Assembly (NCBI RefSeq): GCF_016642265.1 | Contig: NZ_MRXX01000006.1 | Span: 169,590-196,390 of the forward strand | Direction of reading: 5' to 3' | DNA: 26,801 nucleotides | Source: Streptococcus lactarius | Lineage (GTDB): Bacteria; Bacillota; Bacilli; Lactobacillales; Streptococcaceae | Shown: one piece after another, positions 1 through 8,133 of the stretch | How the letters are laid out: the number at the start of each line of letters is the position of its first letter | Numbering within the stretch: the stretch's first letter is position 1 | Notes under the pieces: model-generated | What the model was told of the DNA's origin: nothing | Seen by the model: the letters and a program-made list of their open reading frames with translations, nothing else | Database searches by the model: none | Position numbers and translations under genes: made by a program

Positions 1-36
1 ATTAAGAGGCTAGGACTTTGGTCCCAGCCTCTTTTT
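1..36. terminator. Repeated-type intrinsic terminator downstream of murN
   Basis: An inverted repeat has arms 4-16 and 21-33 around a 4-nt loop, with one A/C mismatch on the plus strand that becomes a G-U wobble in the minus-strand RNA. A T-run follows at 32-36 on the plus strand. The minus-strand U-tract would lie outside the window. The arms are nearly identical to the hairpin after eno (26753-26782), so both belong to one repeated terminator family. It probably ends the murM-murN transcript and may act in both directions. Confidence 0.75.
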
Positions 37-80
37 GCTTGTATAAGAAAAATCCAGCTAATTGGCTGAATTTTTTGTAT

Positions 81-1316
81 TTATGAACGTCCTAATAGTC
101 GTTTAATGAGTGAGATGACTTTGTGTTTTAAGGGACGTGGATAATAGCGGAAGGTTCCCATTTTACGAACAATGTAGCCGTTGAAATTCTGTTTGAAGCG
201 TAAAACACCATCTGAACCATCGAAGATACCTTGGATACCGAGAAAATTGTATCGTGGGATTCCTCGTTTGATTGTTTCAAGCATCATGTATTCCTGAAGA
301 ACAGCAGGGGCGTAGAACTTATTAAATTCCGTATAGGAACCACTAAACAAATAGGTAGATTCTTGTGGCATATAGACAAATAGACTACCTGCCAGAATTA
401 CGTCCTGGTTACCATATTTTTCAATGTATTCTTTTGCTTCATCCATTCGAACAGATAGTGTATTCATTTGTTTGTCTAATTGTGCCTTAAGTTTATTAAT
501 TTTAGCGGAATTGATCCCCTCTGAAATTTTTTCTATTAGAGGATCAAGCTGAGATTGAAGATCCTTCCATTTTTCTTGTAGATTTGAAAGGTAGAGTTCA
601 AAATTTAGTGTTGCGATCATAAAATCTACCTTATCGCCAAAACTATCATAAAAATTTTGGTAATAATCTAAGGTCTTATCCTGATAGTCTCGACGGTCAC
701 TGGTAGAAGAAGTAATTTCCTTGAAAATATATAGCTCATCTCGGTTTAACTGCTTAAGTTGAATACCAAAGGATTTTGCTCTTTTTACAAGTGGTTTTCC
801 TTTTTTGCTAAAACTGTTGAGAAGATTTTTCTCAGTAATGCCATCCATGTCTTTCACATAGTGCCAGTCCGGCTCCCCTCCTGGATAACCAGTTGTTAAA
901 CCATCATGCTGATAGCCCAAATTTGTAAGGGTATCCATGAAATGGGTTTGTTCTTCGGTTGTAGGGTTTCCGTCACTATCAAAAGTTTGATAGGTATCAT
1001 AGGGCTTGATAACTAGTTCCATAGCTCCATTCTCTTTGGCATAGTCTTTTACGGCTGCATAAAAGGGTTGGAGCATAGCTTCGTTTTGGTATAGTGGGCC
1101 GGAATTGATTTCCATATGGAGACCACCTGTCATGGGCTGACTATACAGGATAGCTGCTACTTGAACTTGATCATTTTGTTTCCAGGCTATCAATTGAACC
1201 GTATTTCCTCGGCGTTCAAGGAGATCTGCCATCTCGACAGACTGGATGAATGAGCGGTGAGAAACGGTATTGGCAAATGAGGTAAATTCATCTTTTGATA
1301 TGGTCGTAAGTGTCAT
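81..1316 (-). CDS. murN: MurN-like peptidoglycan cross-bridge alanyltransferase (FemXAB family)
   Basis: The 411-residue protein belongs to the FemA/FemX/MurM-MurN family, which uses aminoacyl-tRNA to build the short peptide branch on the stem-peptide lysine of lipid II at the inner membrane face. In S. pneumoniae MurN adds the second residue (Ala) after MurM. Visible features are an N-terminal GNAT-like half, the stretch GGLHMEINSGP (residues 64-74), a charged helical arm at about 240-302 that looks like the antiparallel coiled coil of the family, and a C-terminal NFLGIQG motif. The order after murM and the length (about 410 residues) support MurN. Its Shine-Dalgarno AAGGAG lies inside the last codons of murM, 13 nt before the ATG, and only 6 nt separate the two genes, which suggests translational coupling. 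Assignment as MurN rather than MurM rests on gene order and remembered similarity. Confidence 0.88.
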   Translation of the reverse strand: MTLTTISKDEFTSFANTVSHRSFIQSVEMADLLERRGNTVQLIAWKQNDQVQVAAILYSQPMTGGLHMEINSGPLYQNEAMLQPFYAAVKDYAKENGAMELVIKPYDTYQTFDSDGNPTTEEQTHFMDTLTNLGYQHDGLTTGYPGGEPDWHYVKDMDGITEKNLLNSFSKKGKPLVKRAKSFGIQLKQLNRDELYIFKEITSSTSDRRDYQDKTLDYYQNFYDSFGDKVDFMIATLNFELYLSNLQEKWKDLQSQLDPLIEKISEGINSAKINKLKAQLDKQMNTLSVRMDEAKEYIEKYGNQDVILAGSLFVYMPQESTYLFSGSYTEFNKFYAPAVLQEYMMLETIKRGIPRYNFLGIQGIFDGSDGVLRFKQNFNGYIVRKMGTFRYYPRPLKHKVISLIKRLLGRS

Positions 1317-1322
1317 ATGACT

Positions 1323-2534
1323 TTATTTACTCCTTAATTTTTTCCGGATCTTGTAAGCTTTGTTTACTAGAGGGTAAAGGAAGTTTGTAGGGAGGTTAAA
1401 TTCGCCAACAAATTCTTCAATAATGGGATTGAATTTTGACTTAAAATGATAGAGTCCGCCATCTAGTGAATTTTCAATGCCTCCCATATTTTGCCATGAA
1501 GCACCACGATCGAAGGCGTGTTGAGCTGTTTCGTACCAAGTGAGAATGGCAGGTTGGTAACGGCGGAATTCTTCATCCATTCCCGCATAGACATTTTCAG
1601 ATGTTCCACCAAATTCAAGAGTTAAGGTACCGGATAAAGGTACGGTTCGCAATCCTGCTTGAAGATGCTCTTCAAGGAATTGAAGCTCTTCTTCTAAGCG
1701 TTCTTTTTCTTTCTGGTTATTCTCTATCTTACCAGGCTTGGTTTTTTCTGTGAATTTTTCAGCTTCAGCCTGATTTTTCTCAAGATCCTGAACTAGTGAA
1801 GTTTTTCTTGCTTCTAGATCCAGAGTGGACAAGGTAATATAGGATTGCCCTTGATAGGTTGTGAGTAGTTTTTCATAGTAGTCTCTTCCACGAAGGTGGA
1901 TACTTTTACGCGCTTCTGTTTTTTTCATGAGAGATGCAAAATCATCTAGTAATTCTGTCCCGCCAAATTGCACCTGAATCCTTTTGTTTCGGGCAGTTCG
2001 GATGGCTTGTCGAGTAGATTTTGAAAGATTTTGTTCAGTGAAAAATTCTTTGTGAATATTGGCTTGAAAGCGTGGTTGGATATTTTCAGCCATATCCTTT
2101 GTAGGGCCGGTCCATTCAACACCTTGTTTTGTCAATGCAGTAATGACGGCTTCTACATCGCTAGCTTCTGTTTTTTCTTGGCCAATCATTTGGTTACTTA
2201 GAAAAAGACTAGGATCAAATTTTACAAATAAGGCTTTGTGCTGCTTGGCTATTTTTTTTAGAGAGCGGATGACAAAGGTAACTAGGTCTTGATTTTGATA
2301 ATCCATAATAGGACCACGAGGAATGTAGAGCATGGAAAATCCTAGTGGAAGTGGTTGGATCAAGATACTGGCAACACCAACCAATTGGTCCTCTTGATAA
2401 AAACCAACTCGCTCATTTCCCCAGTTATCTTTGATTTTTGCCCACGCGCTACTTTGTAATAGATTGGTTTGGTCGCTTTGAATCACAAAATGATCATGTT
2501 CAGAGGCAGAAATTCCTAGTTGGTAATGGTACAT
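1323..2534 (-). CDS. murM: MurM-like serine/alanine-adding cross-bridge enzyme (FemXAB family)
   Basis: This family member adds the first residue (Ser or Ala, from aminoacyl-tRNA) to the lysine of lipid II, starting the branched cross-bridge. In pneumococcus this activity is needed for high-level penicillin resistance. The reading frame is open from a GTG at 2576, but I choose the ATG at 2534 (403 residues): residues from there resemble MurM N-termini, no ribosome binding site precedes the GTG, and a weak AGTAGG lies before the ATG. Visible parts are LQSSAW (26-31), an IPRGPIMDY motif (71-79), a lysine/glutamate-rich coiled-coil arm at about 240-295, and GGIENSLDGG (351-360) near the C-terminus. 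It lies 92 nt downstream of the HD-domain gene, and I see no clear terminator or promoter between them, so co-transcription is possible. Confidence 0.88.
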   Translation of the reverse strand: MYHYQLGISASEHDHFVIQSDQTNLLQSSAWAKIKDNWGNERVGFYQEDQLVGVASILIQPLPLGFSMLYIPRGPIMDYQNQDLVTFVIRSLKKIAKQHKALFVKFDPSLFLSNQMIGQEKTEASDVEAVITALTKQGVEWTGPTKDMAENIQPRFQANIHKEFFTEQNLSKSTRQAIRTARNKRIQVQFGGTELLDDFASLMKKTEARKSIHLRGRDYYEKLLTTYQGQSYITLSTLDLEARKTSLVQDLEKNQAEAEKFTEKTKPGKIENNQKEKERLEEELQFLEEHLQAGLRTVPLSGTLTLEFGGTSENVYAGMDEEFRRYQPAILTWYETAQHAFDRGASWQNMGGIENSLDGGLYHFKSKFNPIIEEFVGEFNLPTNFLYPLVNKAYKIRKKLRSK

Positions 2535-2626
2535 GTTGTTGAAATACCTACTTTCTAATGGCAATGGCGAATGCACGCCAGTTTTTTCATTTGTTTCAGT
2601 GAGGGGAAACGTTTTACAAAAAATTG

Positions 2627-3946
2627 CTACAACTGTTTCTTGCTGTCTTTTTTACCTGTAAAATAATCATTGGAGATATAGGAAGTAAACTCCTCGACTT
2701 GTTTACTGAAAAGGTCAGTTGCCAGCAGCATTTCCTTAGGGAAATAGAAGCGGTTATCTCCATAGCGTGTTCCAGCAAGAGCAGCAACTAGTGGAGACAA
2801 TTGAGACAATTCGGCTAGGTGTCCATCTTTGCGGATCATCTCGATCTGAGTACGTGGCTTTTCAAGCTCTGGCCGATAAATATCGTAGGGCAGGTCGAAA
2901 TTTTGATGGATAGCTGTGTAATATGTTGGATTAAAGCCCACTTCATTGATCAGCTCTTTAAGAATTGCTAAGTCTTTCCGTTTATCTTCGGTAAAGAGAA
3001 TCGATTTAAAGACTTTCCGATTAATATAGCGCTGAGCAAGATCAGACAAGATGGTATCCGGACTATCCATCCAGACTTGGAAATAGGTATTCATGACGCC
3101 GTCATCTAAATTCAGGTAATCGTCAATGGTCACATCTTCTTCAAAAAATGGAATCAGGCGAGGTGAAGTCAGTTGAAAATATTCTTTCTGATCTGGATAA
3201 ATGGTTCTAGCGCGTTTGAGTAGATTTTGAAGGAGGACTTCCATGGCACGAGTAGCTGGGTGGAAGTAAACCTGCATATACATTTGGTAACGGCTGACCA
3301 CGTAATCCTCGACAGCGTGCATGCCATTTTGTTGGAAGGCAATGCCATTTTCAATGGGGCGAATAACGCGCAAAATACGGGTCAAGTCAAATTTCCCATA
3401 GGAAGCACCCGTAAAGTAGGCATCTCGTAGCAAATAATCCATTCGGTCCACATCTATTTGACTGGAAATCAACTGCACCACCTGTTTATTGGGATAGGTA
3501 TGATCAATGACACTAGCCACGCGATTTGGGAAATCCGGTGCCACTTGTATGAGGATCTGATTGACCTCTGTCTCCGGACTGGTGATGATCAGCTGGGTCA
3601 TTTTTTCATGATCCGTTCCAAATAGTCCCTCGAAGGTATGGGAATAGGCCCCGTGCCCGATGTCATGGAGGAGGGCAGCTGCCATGGTCAATAAATTTTC
3701 ATCAGAATTCCATTGATCCGCATACTTTTCCTCAAAAATAGACAGAATCCGTCTTGAAATTTCATAGGCGCCAAGACAGTGAGAAAAACGACTATGCTCC
3801 CCACCGTGGAAGGTAAAACCAGATGTTCCCAATTGTTTGATGCGGCGTAGTCGTTGAAATTCTTTACTATTAATCAATTGATAAATGATGGGATGCTCCA
3901 CATGAACGTAATCATGTACGGGATCTCGAAAGACTTTTTCATTCAT
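2627..3946 (-). CDS. HD-domain phosphohydrolase (YwfO/COG1078 family, dNTP triphosphohydrolase-like)
   Basis: The 439-residue cytosolic protein belongs to the HD superfamily related to dGTPases; characterised relatives (Enterococcus EF1143, Bacillus YwfO family) hydrolyse dNTPs or related nucleotides. The metal-binding signature is present: His51 in GGEHSRFSH, the pair His94-Asp95 in LLHDIGHG, and a distal Asp in IDVDRMDYLLRD (164-175). The N-terminal FRDPVHDYVHV is typical of the family, and no other in-frame ATG lies nearby, so the start at 3946 is firm. There is no Shine-Dalgarno sequence: an extended -10 box sits directly before the ATG, so the mRNA is predicted to be leaderless. It may be the first gene of a transcript continuing into murM-murN. 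The actual substrate cannot be read from the sequence. Confidence 0.9.
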   Translation of the reverse strand: MNEKVFRDPVHDYVHVEHPIIYQLINSKEFQRLRRIKQLGTSGFTFHGGEHSRFSHCLGAYEISRRILSIFEEKYADQWNSDENLLTMAAALLHDIGHGAYSHTFEGLFGTDHEKMTQLIITSPETEVNQILIQVAPDFPNRVASVIDHTYPNKQVVQLISSQIDVDRMDYLLRDAYFTGASYGKFDLTRILRVIRPIENGIAFQQNGMHAVEDYVVSRYQMYMQVYFHPATRAMEVLLQNLLKRARTIYPDQKEYFQLTSPRLIPFFEEDVTIDDYLNLDDGVMNTYFQVWMDSPDTILSDLAQRYINRKVFKSILFTEDKRKDLAILKELINEVGFNPTYYTAIHQNFDLPYDIYRPELEKPRTQIEMIRKDGHLAELSQLSPLVAALAGTRYGDNRFYFPKEMLLATDLFSKQVEEFTSYISNDYFTGKKDSKKQL

Positions 3947-3952
3947 GGGTCT

Positions 3953-3961
3953 ATTATAGCA
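3953..3961 (-). promoter_or_regulatory. Extended -10 promoter abutting the HD-phosphohydrolase start
   Basis: On the minus strand the sequence is TGC-TATAAT followed by six bases (AGACCC) and the ATG at 3946. A start about 7 nt after the hexamer would fall on or next to the A of the ATG. No good -35 box is visible, as is common for extended -10 promoters. Confidence 0.7.
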
Positions 3962-4019
3962 AAAAAAAGCCTATTTTGCGATCTTGAGGCGAATAGGAGC
4001 AGTCAAAATGCGTAAAATT

Positions 4020-4028
4020 TGATAGAAT
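4020..4028 (+). promoter_or_regulatory. Extended -10 promoter of the DUF1934 gene
   Basis: TG-A-TAGAAT lies 33 nt before the chosen start codon, leaving a short leader that contains the ribosome binding site AGAAGGAG (4048-4055). There is no convincing -35 box. It is divergent from the HD-gene promoter about 60 nt away. Confidence 0.5.
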
Positions 4029-4061
4029 AGGAAAGCAAGGAAAGATGAGAAGGAGATGAAG

Positions 4062-4445
4062 ATGCAGATTCGTATTCAAAATACCATTCGGTTTGGGGAA
4101 GAAATGGAAATCGTTGATCAGTACTATCAAGGCGAATGGAAGGAAAAAGCAGGGTTTCAATACCTCTTGTATACCAATGAAGAAGATGAAAAAGTTGTTT
4201 TGAAATTTTCCAACGATGAATTGGTCATGACACGATTTTCAACTCCTAAATCCATCATGCGCTTTAACAAAAACGAAGATGGTGGAGCGATCATACCGAC
4301 CCCTATGGGGATTCAGCAATTTTTGATTACAACAGACCTCTTTCAATTAGAACCAAGTCGTTTGCAAGTGACTTATCGCTTATTAACACTTGATGGAGAG
4401 CAGGAATTTGCCAATTACCAATTGCTAGTAGAATGGGCAGAATAA
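4062..4445 (+). CDS. DUF1934 (YwiB-like) small beta-barrel protein
   Basis: The 127-residue protein matches the DUF1934 family (Bacillus YwiB), small cytosolic calycin-like beta-barrel proteins of unknown function. It is rich in alternating beta-strand patterns (MQIRIQNTIRF; FQYLLYTNEEDEKVVLKFS) and carries the family-like TPMGIQQFLITTD segment, with no signal peptide or membrane segment. Two ATGs are close together. I choose 4062 because AGAAGGAG (4048-4055) is 6 nt before it but directly abuts the ATG at 4056. The gene is monocistronic or reads into the manganese riboswitch region; I see no terminator between its stop codon and that promoter. No function should be inferred from its neighbours. 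Confidence 0.85.
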   Translation: MQIRIQNTIRFGEEMEIVDQYYQGEWKEKAGFQYLLYTNEEDEKVVLKFSNDELVMTRFSTPKSIMRFNKNEDGGAIIPTPMGIQQFLITTDLFQLEPSRLQVTYRLLTLDGEQEFANYQLLVEWAE

Positions 4446-4472
4446 GCCCTAGGAAATTTGTAAAGATCCTGC

Positions 4473-4500
4473 TTGCTTTATTCCGTAAAAATGGTATAAT
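4473..4500 (+). promoter_or_regulatory. Promoter of the riboswitch-controlled ATPase mRNA
   Basis: TTGCTT (4473-4478), a 16-nt spacer and TATAAT (4495-4500) with the TG extension at 4492-4493. The predicted start near 4507 falls just before the aptamer. Confidence 0.75.
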
Positions 4501-4506
4501 AAAACC

Positions 4507-4614
4507 ACTCAAGGGAGTAGCTGGCGGTTTTCCGCGATAGTGTCGTCATTACGAAATTATTTCCGGCACTATATTAAACGGCGAGACTTGTTTTTTCAAA
4601 CAGGTCTCTTTTTT
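4507..4614 (+). promoter_or_regulatory. yybP-ykoY manganese riboswitch with terminator expression platform
   Basis: The leader carries the landmarks of the yybP-ykoY family: the loop sequence GGGAGTAG (4513-4520), a short P2 hairpin GCGG/CCGC (4524-4535), a P3 stem ATAGTG/CACTAT (4537-4542 with 4567-4572) enclosing TCGTCA (4543-4548) and CCGG (4563-4566), and the 3' segment GGCGAGAC (4580-4587). A CAAG (4510-4513) / CTTG (4587-4590) pairing can close P1. Those CTTG bases are also part of the terminator stem that follows, so P1 formation and termination exclude each other. This fits an on-switch in which Mn2+ stabilises the aptamer and allows read-through. The family senses Mn2+, and a streptococcal member upstream of this kind of ATPase has been described. 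Confidence 0.92.
4583..4614 (+). terminator. Riboswitch-controlled intrinsic terminator
   Basis: An 11-bp stem (4583-4593 with 4598-4608, one G-U pair) with a 4-nt loop is followed by six T at 4609-4614. It lies in the leader, 44 nt before the TTG start, and shares 4587-4590 with aptamer helix P1. Confidence 0.9.
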
Positions 4615-4657
4615 GTGCAAAAGAGATCTGGAAGAACGTTATAAGGAGGAAGTTATT

Positions 4658-7342
4658 TTGTCCAAAGAACAAAATAAAGCTTTGTTTTATACACAAAGTG
4701 AAGAGGAAGTCTTAAAAACACTAGACTCTTCGATCGAAGGTTTGTCTTCAGCACAAGCCCAAGAACGCTTAGCGACTTATGGCCACAATGAACTAGATGA
4801 AGGTGAAAAACGTAGTATCTTGTCTAAGTTTATTGACCAGTTTAAAGATTTGATGATTATCATCTTGTTAGTAGCCGCAGCTCTCTCTGTGCTCACAGAA
4901 GGAATGGATGGTCTGACAGATGCCATGATCATCTTAGCCGTTGTTGTTTTGAATGCCGCTTTTGGTGTCTATCAAGAAGGACAAGCCGAAGCAGCCATCG
5001 AAGCACTGAAAAATATGTCCAGTCCATTAGCGCGTGTTCGTCGGGATGGGCATGTCATTGAAATTGATTCAAAAGAATTGGTGCCTGGAGACATCGTCTT
5101 GCTTGAAGCCGGAGATGTGGTCCCTGCTGATATGCGCTTGTTTGAAGCAGCCTCCCTTAAAATCGAAGAAGCAGCTCTTACTGGAGAATCTGTCCCAGTT
5201 GAAAAAGATGTGACTCAAGTGGTGGAAGCAGATGCTGGTATCGGAGATCGTGTCAATATGGGTTATCAGAACTCAAACGTGACCTATGGTCGTGGTATTG
5301 GTGTCGTGACCAACACGGGTATGTATACAGAAGTCGGTAAGATTGCAGATATGTTGGCCAATGCCGATGAAACGGAAACACCGTTGAAGCAAAGTTTGGA
5401 ACAATTGTCTAAAGCTTTGACTTACTTGATTGTTGTGATTGCGATTATCACCTTCTTAGTTGGTGTCTTCGTTCGTGGTGAACATCCGTTAGAAGGCTTG
5501 ATGGTGGCGGTTGCTCTTGCGGTTGCGGCGATTCCAGAAGGACTTCCTGCTATCGTTACCATTGTCCTATCTTTGGGGACAACAACCCTTGCTAAACGCA
5601 ATTCAATCGTTCGTAAATTGCCAGCCGTTGAAACACTTGGTTCTACAGAAATCATCGCATCTGATAAAACAGGTACCTTGACCATGAACCAAATGACGGT
5701 TGAAAAAGTCTATACCAACGGTCAATTGCAAAGCTCGGCAGCTGAAATCGCTGCAAGCAACAATACGCTCCGTATCATGAACTTTGCCAATGATACCAAG
5801 GTGGACCCATCTGGTAAGTTAATTGGGGATCCAACGGAAACTGCTTTGGTACAGTTTGGCTTGGATCACAACTTTGATGTCCGTGAAGTCTTAAAGGATG
5901 AGCCACGTGTGGCTGAATTGCCATTTGACTCAGACCGTAAGCTCATGTCTACCATTCATAAGGAAGCAGACTGCTCTTACTTTATCGCTGTCAAGGGTGC
6001 GCCTGATCAATTGCTCAAGCGCGTGACTCGTATCGAAGTCAATGGGGAAGTTCGCCCTATCACGGAAGAAGACAAGAAAGCTATCCTTGCTACCAACAAA
6101 GACTTGGCCAAACAAGCCCTTCGTGTCTTGATGATGGCTTATAAGACAAGCAAGGAAATCCCAACCTTGGAATCTGAAATTGTTGAGTCTGACCTTATCT
6201 TCTCTGGTTTGGTCGGTATGATTGACCCTGAGCGTCCAGAAGCTGCAGAAGCTGTTCGTGTCGCTAAGGAAGCGGGTATTCGTCCAATCATGATCACAGG
6301 TGACCACCAAGATACAGCAGAAGCTATTGCTAAACGTCTTGGAATCATCGATCCAAATGACACAGAAGACCATGTCTTCACGGGTGCTGAGTTGAATGAA
6401 CTCACGGATGAAGAATTCCAAAAAGTCTTCAAACAATACTCTGTCTACGCACGTGTATCTCCTGAGCACAAGGTTCGGATCGTGAAAGCATGGCAAAAAG
6501 AAGGTAAGGTTGTTGCCATGACAGGTGATGGAGTCAACGATGCGCCATCACTTAAGACAGCTGACATCGGTATCGGTATGGGGATTACAGGTACAGAGGT
6601 TTCTAAGGGTGCTTCTGATATGGTCCTTGCTGATGACAACTTCGCAACCATTATCGTAGCGGTTGAAGAAGGACGTAAGGTCTTCTCCAATATCCAAAAA
6701 TCCATCCAATACCTCTTGTCTGCTAATATGGCTGAGGTCTTCACCATCTTCTTTGCGACTCTCTTTGGTTGGGATGTATTGCAACCAGTGCATCTTCTCT
6801 GGATTAACTTGGTAACAGATACGCTTCCAGCCATTGCTCTTGGTGTTGAGCCAGCTGAGCCAGGCGTTATGACCCATAAACCTCGTGGACGTAAATCTAA
6901 TTTCTTTGATGGTGGTGTCTTCGGTGCCATTTTGTATCAAGGTGTCTTCCAAACTTTACTCGTTCTTGGTGTTTATGGTTGGGCCTTGTTATGGCCAGAA
7001 CACGCTATTCGTGCGGAAATCCATGCGGATGCACTGACCATGGCCTTTGCCACTCTTGGTTTGATCCAATTGCTCCATGCCTTTAACGTCAAGTCGGTTT
7101 ACCAATCCATCTTTAAAGTGGGTCTCTTCAAGAACAAAACCTTTAACTGGTCCATTCCACTCGCATTCGTTCTTTTAATGGCAACGATTGTTGTTCCTGG
7201 ATTTAATAAACTCTTCCATGTCTCTCATTTGAGTTTGACCCAATGGTTAGCTGTTTTAACAGGATCCTTCTTGATTGTTGTCCTTGTCGAGATTGTGAAA
7301 GCTATTCAGCGCGCACTTGGAAAAGATAAAAATGCGATTTAA
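4658..7342 (+). CDS. caxP: Ca2+/Mn2+-type P-type ATPase (CaxP/MgtA-like exporter)
   Basis: This P2A-type ATPase (894 residues) pumps a divalent cation across the membrane by a phospho-aspartate cycle. Motifs are TGES (175-178, actuator), PEGLP (293-297, TM4 ion site), DKTGT (336-340, Asp336 phosphorylated) and MTGDGVNDAP (hinge). Ion-site residues like those of SERCA are present: Asn and Glu in LLSANMAEVF (TM5) and Asn/Asp in NLVTD (TM6), favouring Ca2+ or Mn2+. The start is TTG at 4658: AAGGAGG at 4643-4649 is 8 nt upstream, and the protein then begins MSKEQ like the pneumococcal protein. The in-frame extension back to 4613 lies in the terminator U-tract and is not real. Control by a manganese riboswitch links it to relief of Mn2+ stress; pneumococcal CaxP was first described as a Ca2+ exporter. 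Confidence 0.92.
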   Translation: MSKEQNKALFYTQSEEEVLKTLDSSIEGLSSAQAQERLATYGHNELDEGEKRSILSKFIDQFKDLMIIILLVAAALSVLTEGMDGLTDAMIILAVVVLNAAFGVYQEGQAEAAIEALKNMSSPLARVRRDGHVIEIDSKELVPGDIVLLEAGDVVPADMRLFEAASLKIEEAALTGESVPVEKDVTQVVEADAGIGDRVNMGYQNSNVTYGRGIGVVTNTGMYTEVGKIADMLANADETETPLKQSLEQLSKALTYLIVVIAIITFLVGVFVRGEHPLEGLMVAVALAVAAIPEGLPAIVTIVLSLGTTTLAKRNSIVRKLPAVETLGSTEIIASDKTGTLTMNQMTVEKVYTNGQLQSSAAEIAASNNTLRIMNFANDTKVDPSGKLIGDPTETALVQFGLDHNFDVREVLKDEPRVAELPFDSDRKLMSTIHKEADCSYFIAVKGAPDQLLKRVTRIEVNGEVRPITEEDKKAILATNKDLAKQALRVLMMAYKTSKEIPTLESEIVESDLIFSGLVGMIDPERPEAAEAVRVAKEAGIRPIMITGDHQDTAEAIAKRLGIIDPNDTEDHVFTGAELNELTDEEFQKVFKQYSVYARVSPEHKVRIVKAWQKEGKVVAMTGDGVNDAPSLKTADIGIGMGITGTEVSKGASDMVLADDNFATIIVAVEEGRKVFSNIQKSIQYLLSANMAEVFTIFFATLFGWDVLQPVHLLWINLVTDTLPAIALGVEPAEPGVMTHKPRGRKSNFFDGGVFGAILYQGVFQTLLVLGVYGWALLWPEHAIRAEIHADALTMAFATLGLIQLLHAFNVKSVYQSIFKVGLFKNKTFNWSIPLAFVLLMATIVVPGFNKLFHVSHLSLTQWLAVLTGSFLIVVLVEIVKAIQRALGKDKNAI

Positions 7343-7350
7343 GCATTGAG

Positions 7351-7375
7351 AAAGTCATCTTCGGATGGCTTTTTT
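7351..7375 (+). terminator. Intrinsic terminator after caxP
   Basis: A 9-bp stem (7351-7359 with 7364-7372, one G-U pair) is closed by a stable C(TTCG)G tetraloop and followed by a T-run to 7375. Confidence 0.88.
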
Positions 7376-7402
7376 GCTAGCAGAAATGTTCGGGCAAATT
7401 TC

Positions 7403-7431
7403 TTGAGGTAAGTGTAGATTTTTGGTAAACT
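7403..7431 (+). promoter_or_regulatory. Promoter of the aquaporin gene
   Basis: TTGAGG (7403-7408), a 17-nt spacer and TAAACT (7426-7431) with the TG extension at 7423-7424. The leader of about 25 nt contains AGAAAGGA before the start codon. Confidence 0.65.
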
Positions 7432-7462
7432 AATCAACAGTTTGAAGAAAGGAAACTATATT

Positions 7463-8131
7463 ATGAAAAAGTTTTTTGCTGAAGTAATCGGCACATTTAT
7501 GCTTGTCTTTATCGGGACTGGCGCAGTTGTTTTTGGAAATGGGACAGAAGGTCTTGGACATTTAGGAATTGCCTTGGCATTCGGTTTGTCCATTGTTGCA
7601 GCAGCATACTCAATTGGAACTGTTTCTGGCGCCCACTTGAACCCAGCTGTTTCGATTGCCATGTTTGTCAACAAACGCTTGTCTTCAAAGGACTTGGTTA
7701 ATTATATTGCAGCGCAAGTTGTGGGAGCTGTTCTTGCATCTGCTATAGTATTCTTCCTATTGTCCAATTCAGGTATGTCAACAGCTAGTCTTGGTGAAAA
7801 TGCCTTGGCTAAGGGTGTGACTCCATTTGGAGGATTCTTGTTTGAAGTGATTGCCTCCTTTATCTTTATCTTGGTCATTATGACCGTGACATCAGATTCT
7901 AAGGGAAATGGAAAAATCGCTGGGCTTGTGATTGGTTTGAGCTTGACCCTGATCATTCTTGTTGGTTTGAACATTACAGGTCTTTCTGTTAACCCAGCTC
8001 GTAGTTTGGCGCCTGCCCTCTTTGTAGGTGGTGCAGCCCTTCAACAACTTTGGATCTTTATCCTTGCTCCAATTGTCGGAGGAGTCCTAGCAGCCTTTGT
8101 TGCGAAACAACTCTTAGGTACAGAAGAGTAA
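7463..8131 (+). CDS. MIP-family aquaporin (AqpZ-like, atypical pore filter)
   Basis: The 222-residue channel has six membrane spans and the two NPA half-helices (HLNPAVS, NPA at 60-62; SVNPARS, NPA at 177-179). Ser rather than Asp after NPAR places it with water-type aquaporins, not glycerol facilitators. Aligned by eye to E. coli AqpZ, the aromatic/arginine filter residues F43-H174-T183-R189 become F40-I165-L174-R180, so the polar His and Thr are replaced by aliphatic residues. Streptococcal relatives have been linked to peroxide or small-solute passage, but the substrate cannot be read here. I choose ATG 7463 over the TTG at 7442 because AGAAAGGA ends 10 nt upstream and the mature-like start MKKFFAEVIGTF fits the family. 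The gene has its own promoter and terminator. Confidence 0.9.
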   Translation: MKKFFAEVIGTFMLVFIGTGAVVFGNGTEGLGHLGIALAFGLSIVAAAYSIGTVSGAHLNPAVSIAMFVNKRLSSKDLVNYIAAQVVGAVLASAIVFFLLSNSGMSTASLGENALAKGVTPFGGFLFEVIASFIFILVIMTVTSDSKGNGKIAGLVIGLSLTLIILVGLNITGLSVNPARSLAPALFVGGAALQQLWIFILAPIVGGVLAAFVAKQLLGTEE

Positions 8132-8133
8132 TA

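Noticed and set aside
2535..2626. Separate promoter or terminator between the HD gene and murM
   Set aside because: Only a 5-bp hairpin (TGGCG/CGCCA) without a U-tract and no convincing -10 box can be seen, so neither is annotated.
4613..4657. Upstream TTG start for the P-type ATPase
   Set aside because: It lies in the U-tract of the riboswitch terminator without a ribosome binding site; TTG 4658 has AAGGAGG at ideal spacing.
5930..6496. 188-codon open frame antisense to caxP
   Set aside because: It lies wholly opposite a strongly conserved ATPase, has no promoter or ribosome binding site, and has a non-protein-like composition; it is a codon-usage shadow. The same holds for antisense frames opposite gyrB, eno, ftsE and the UPF0324 gene.
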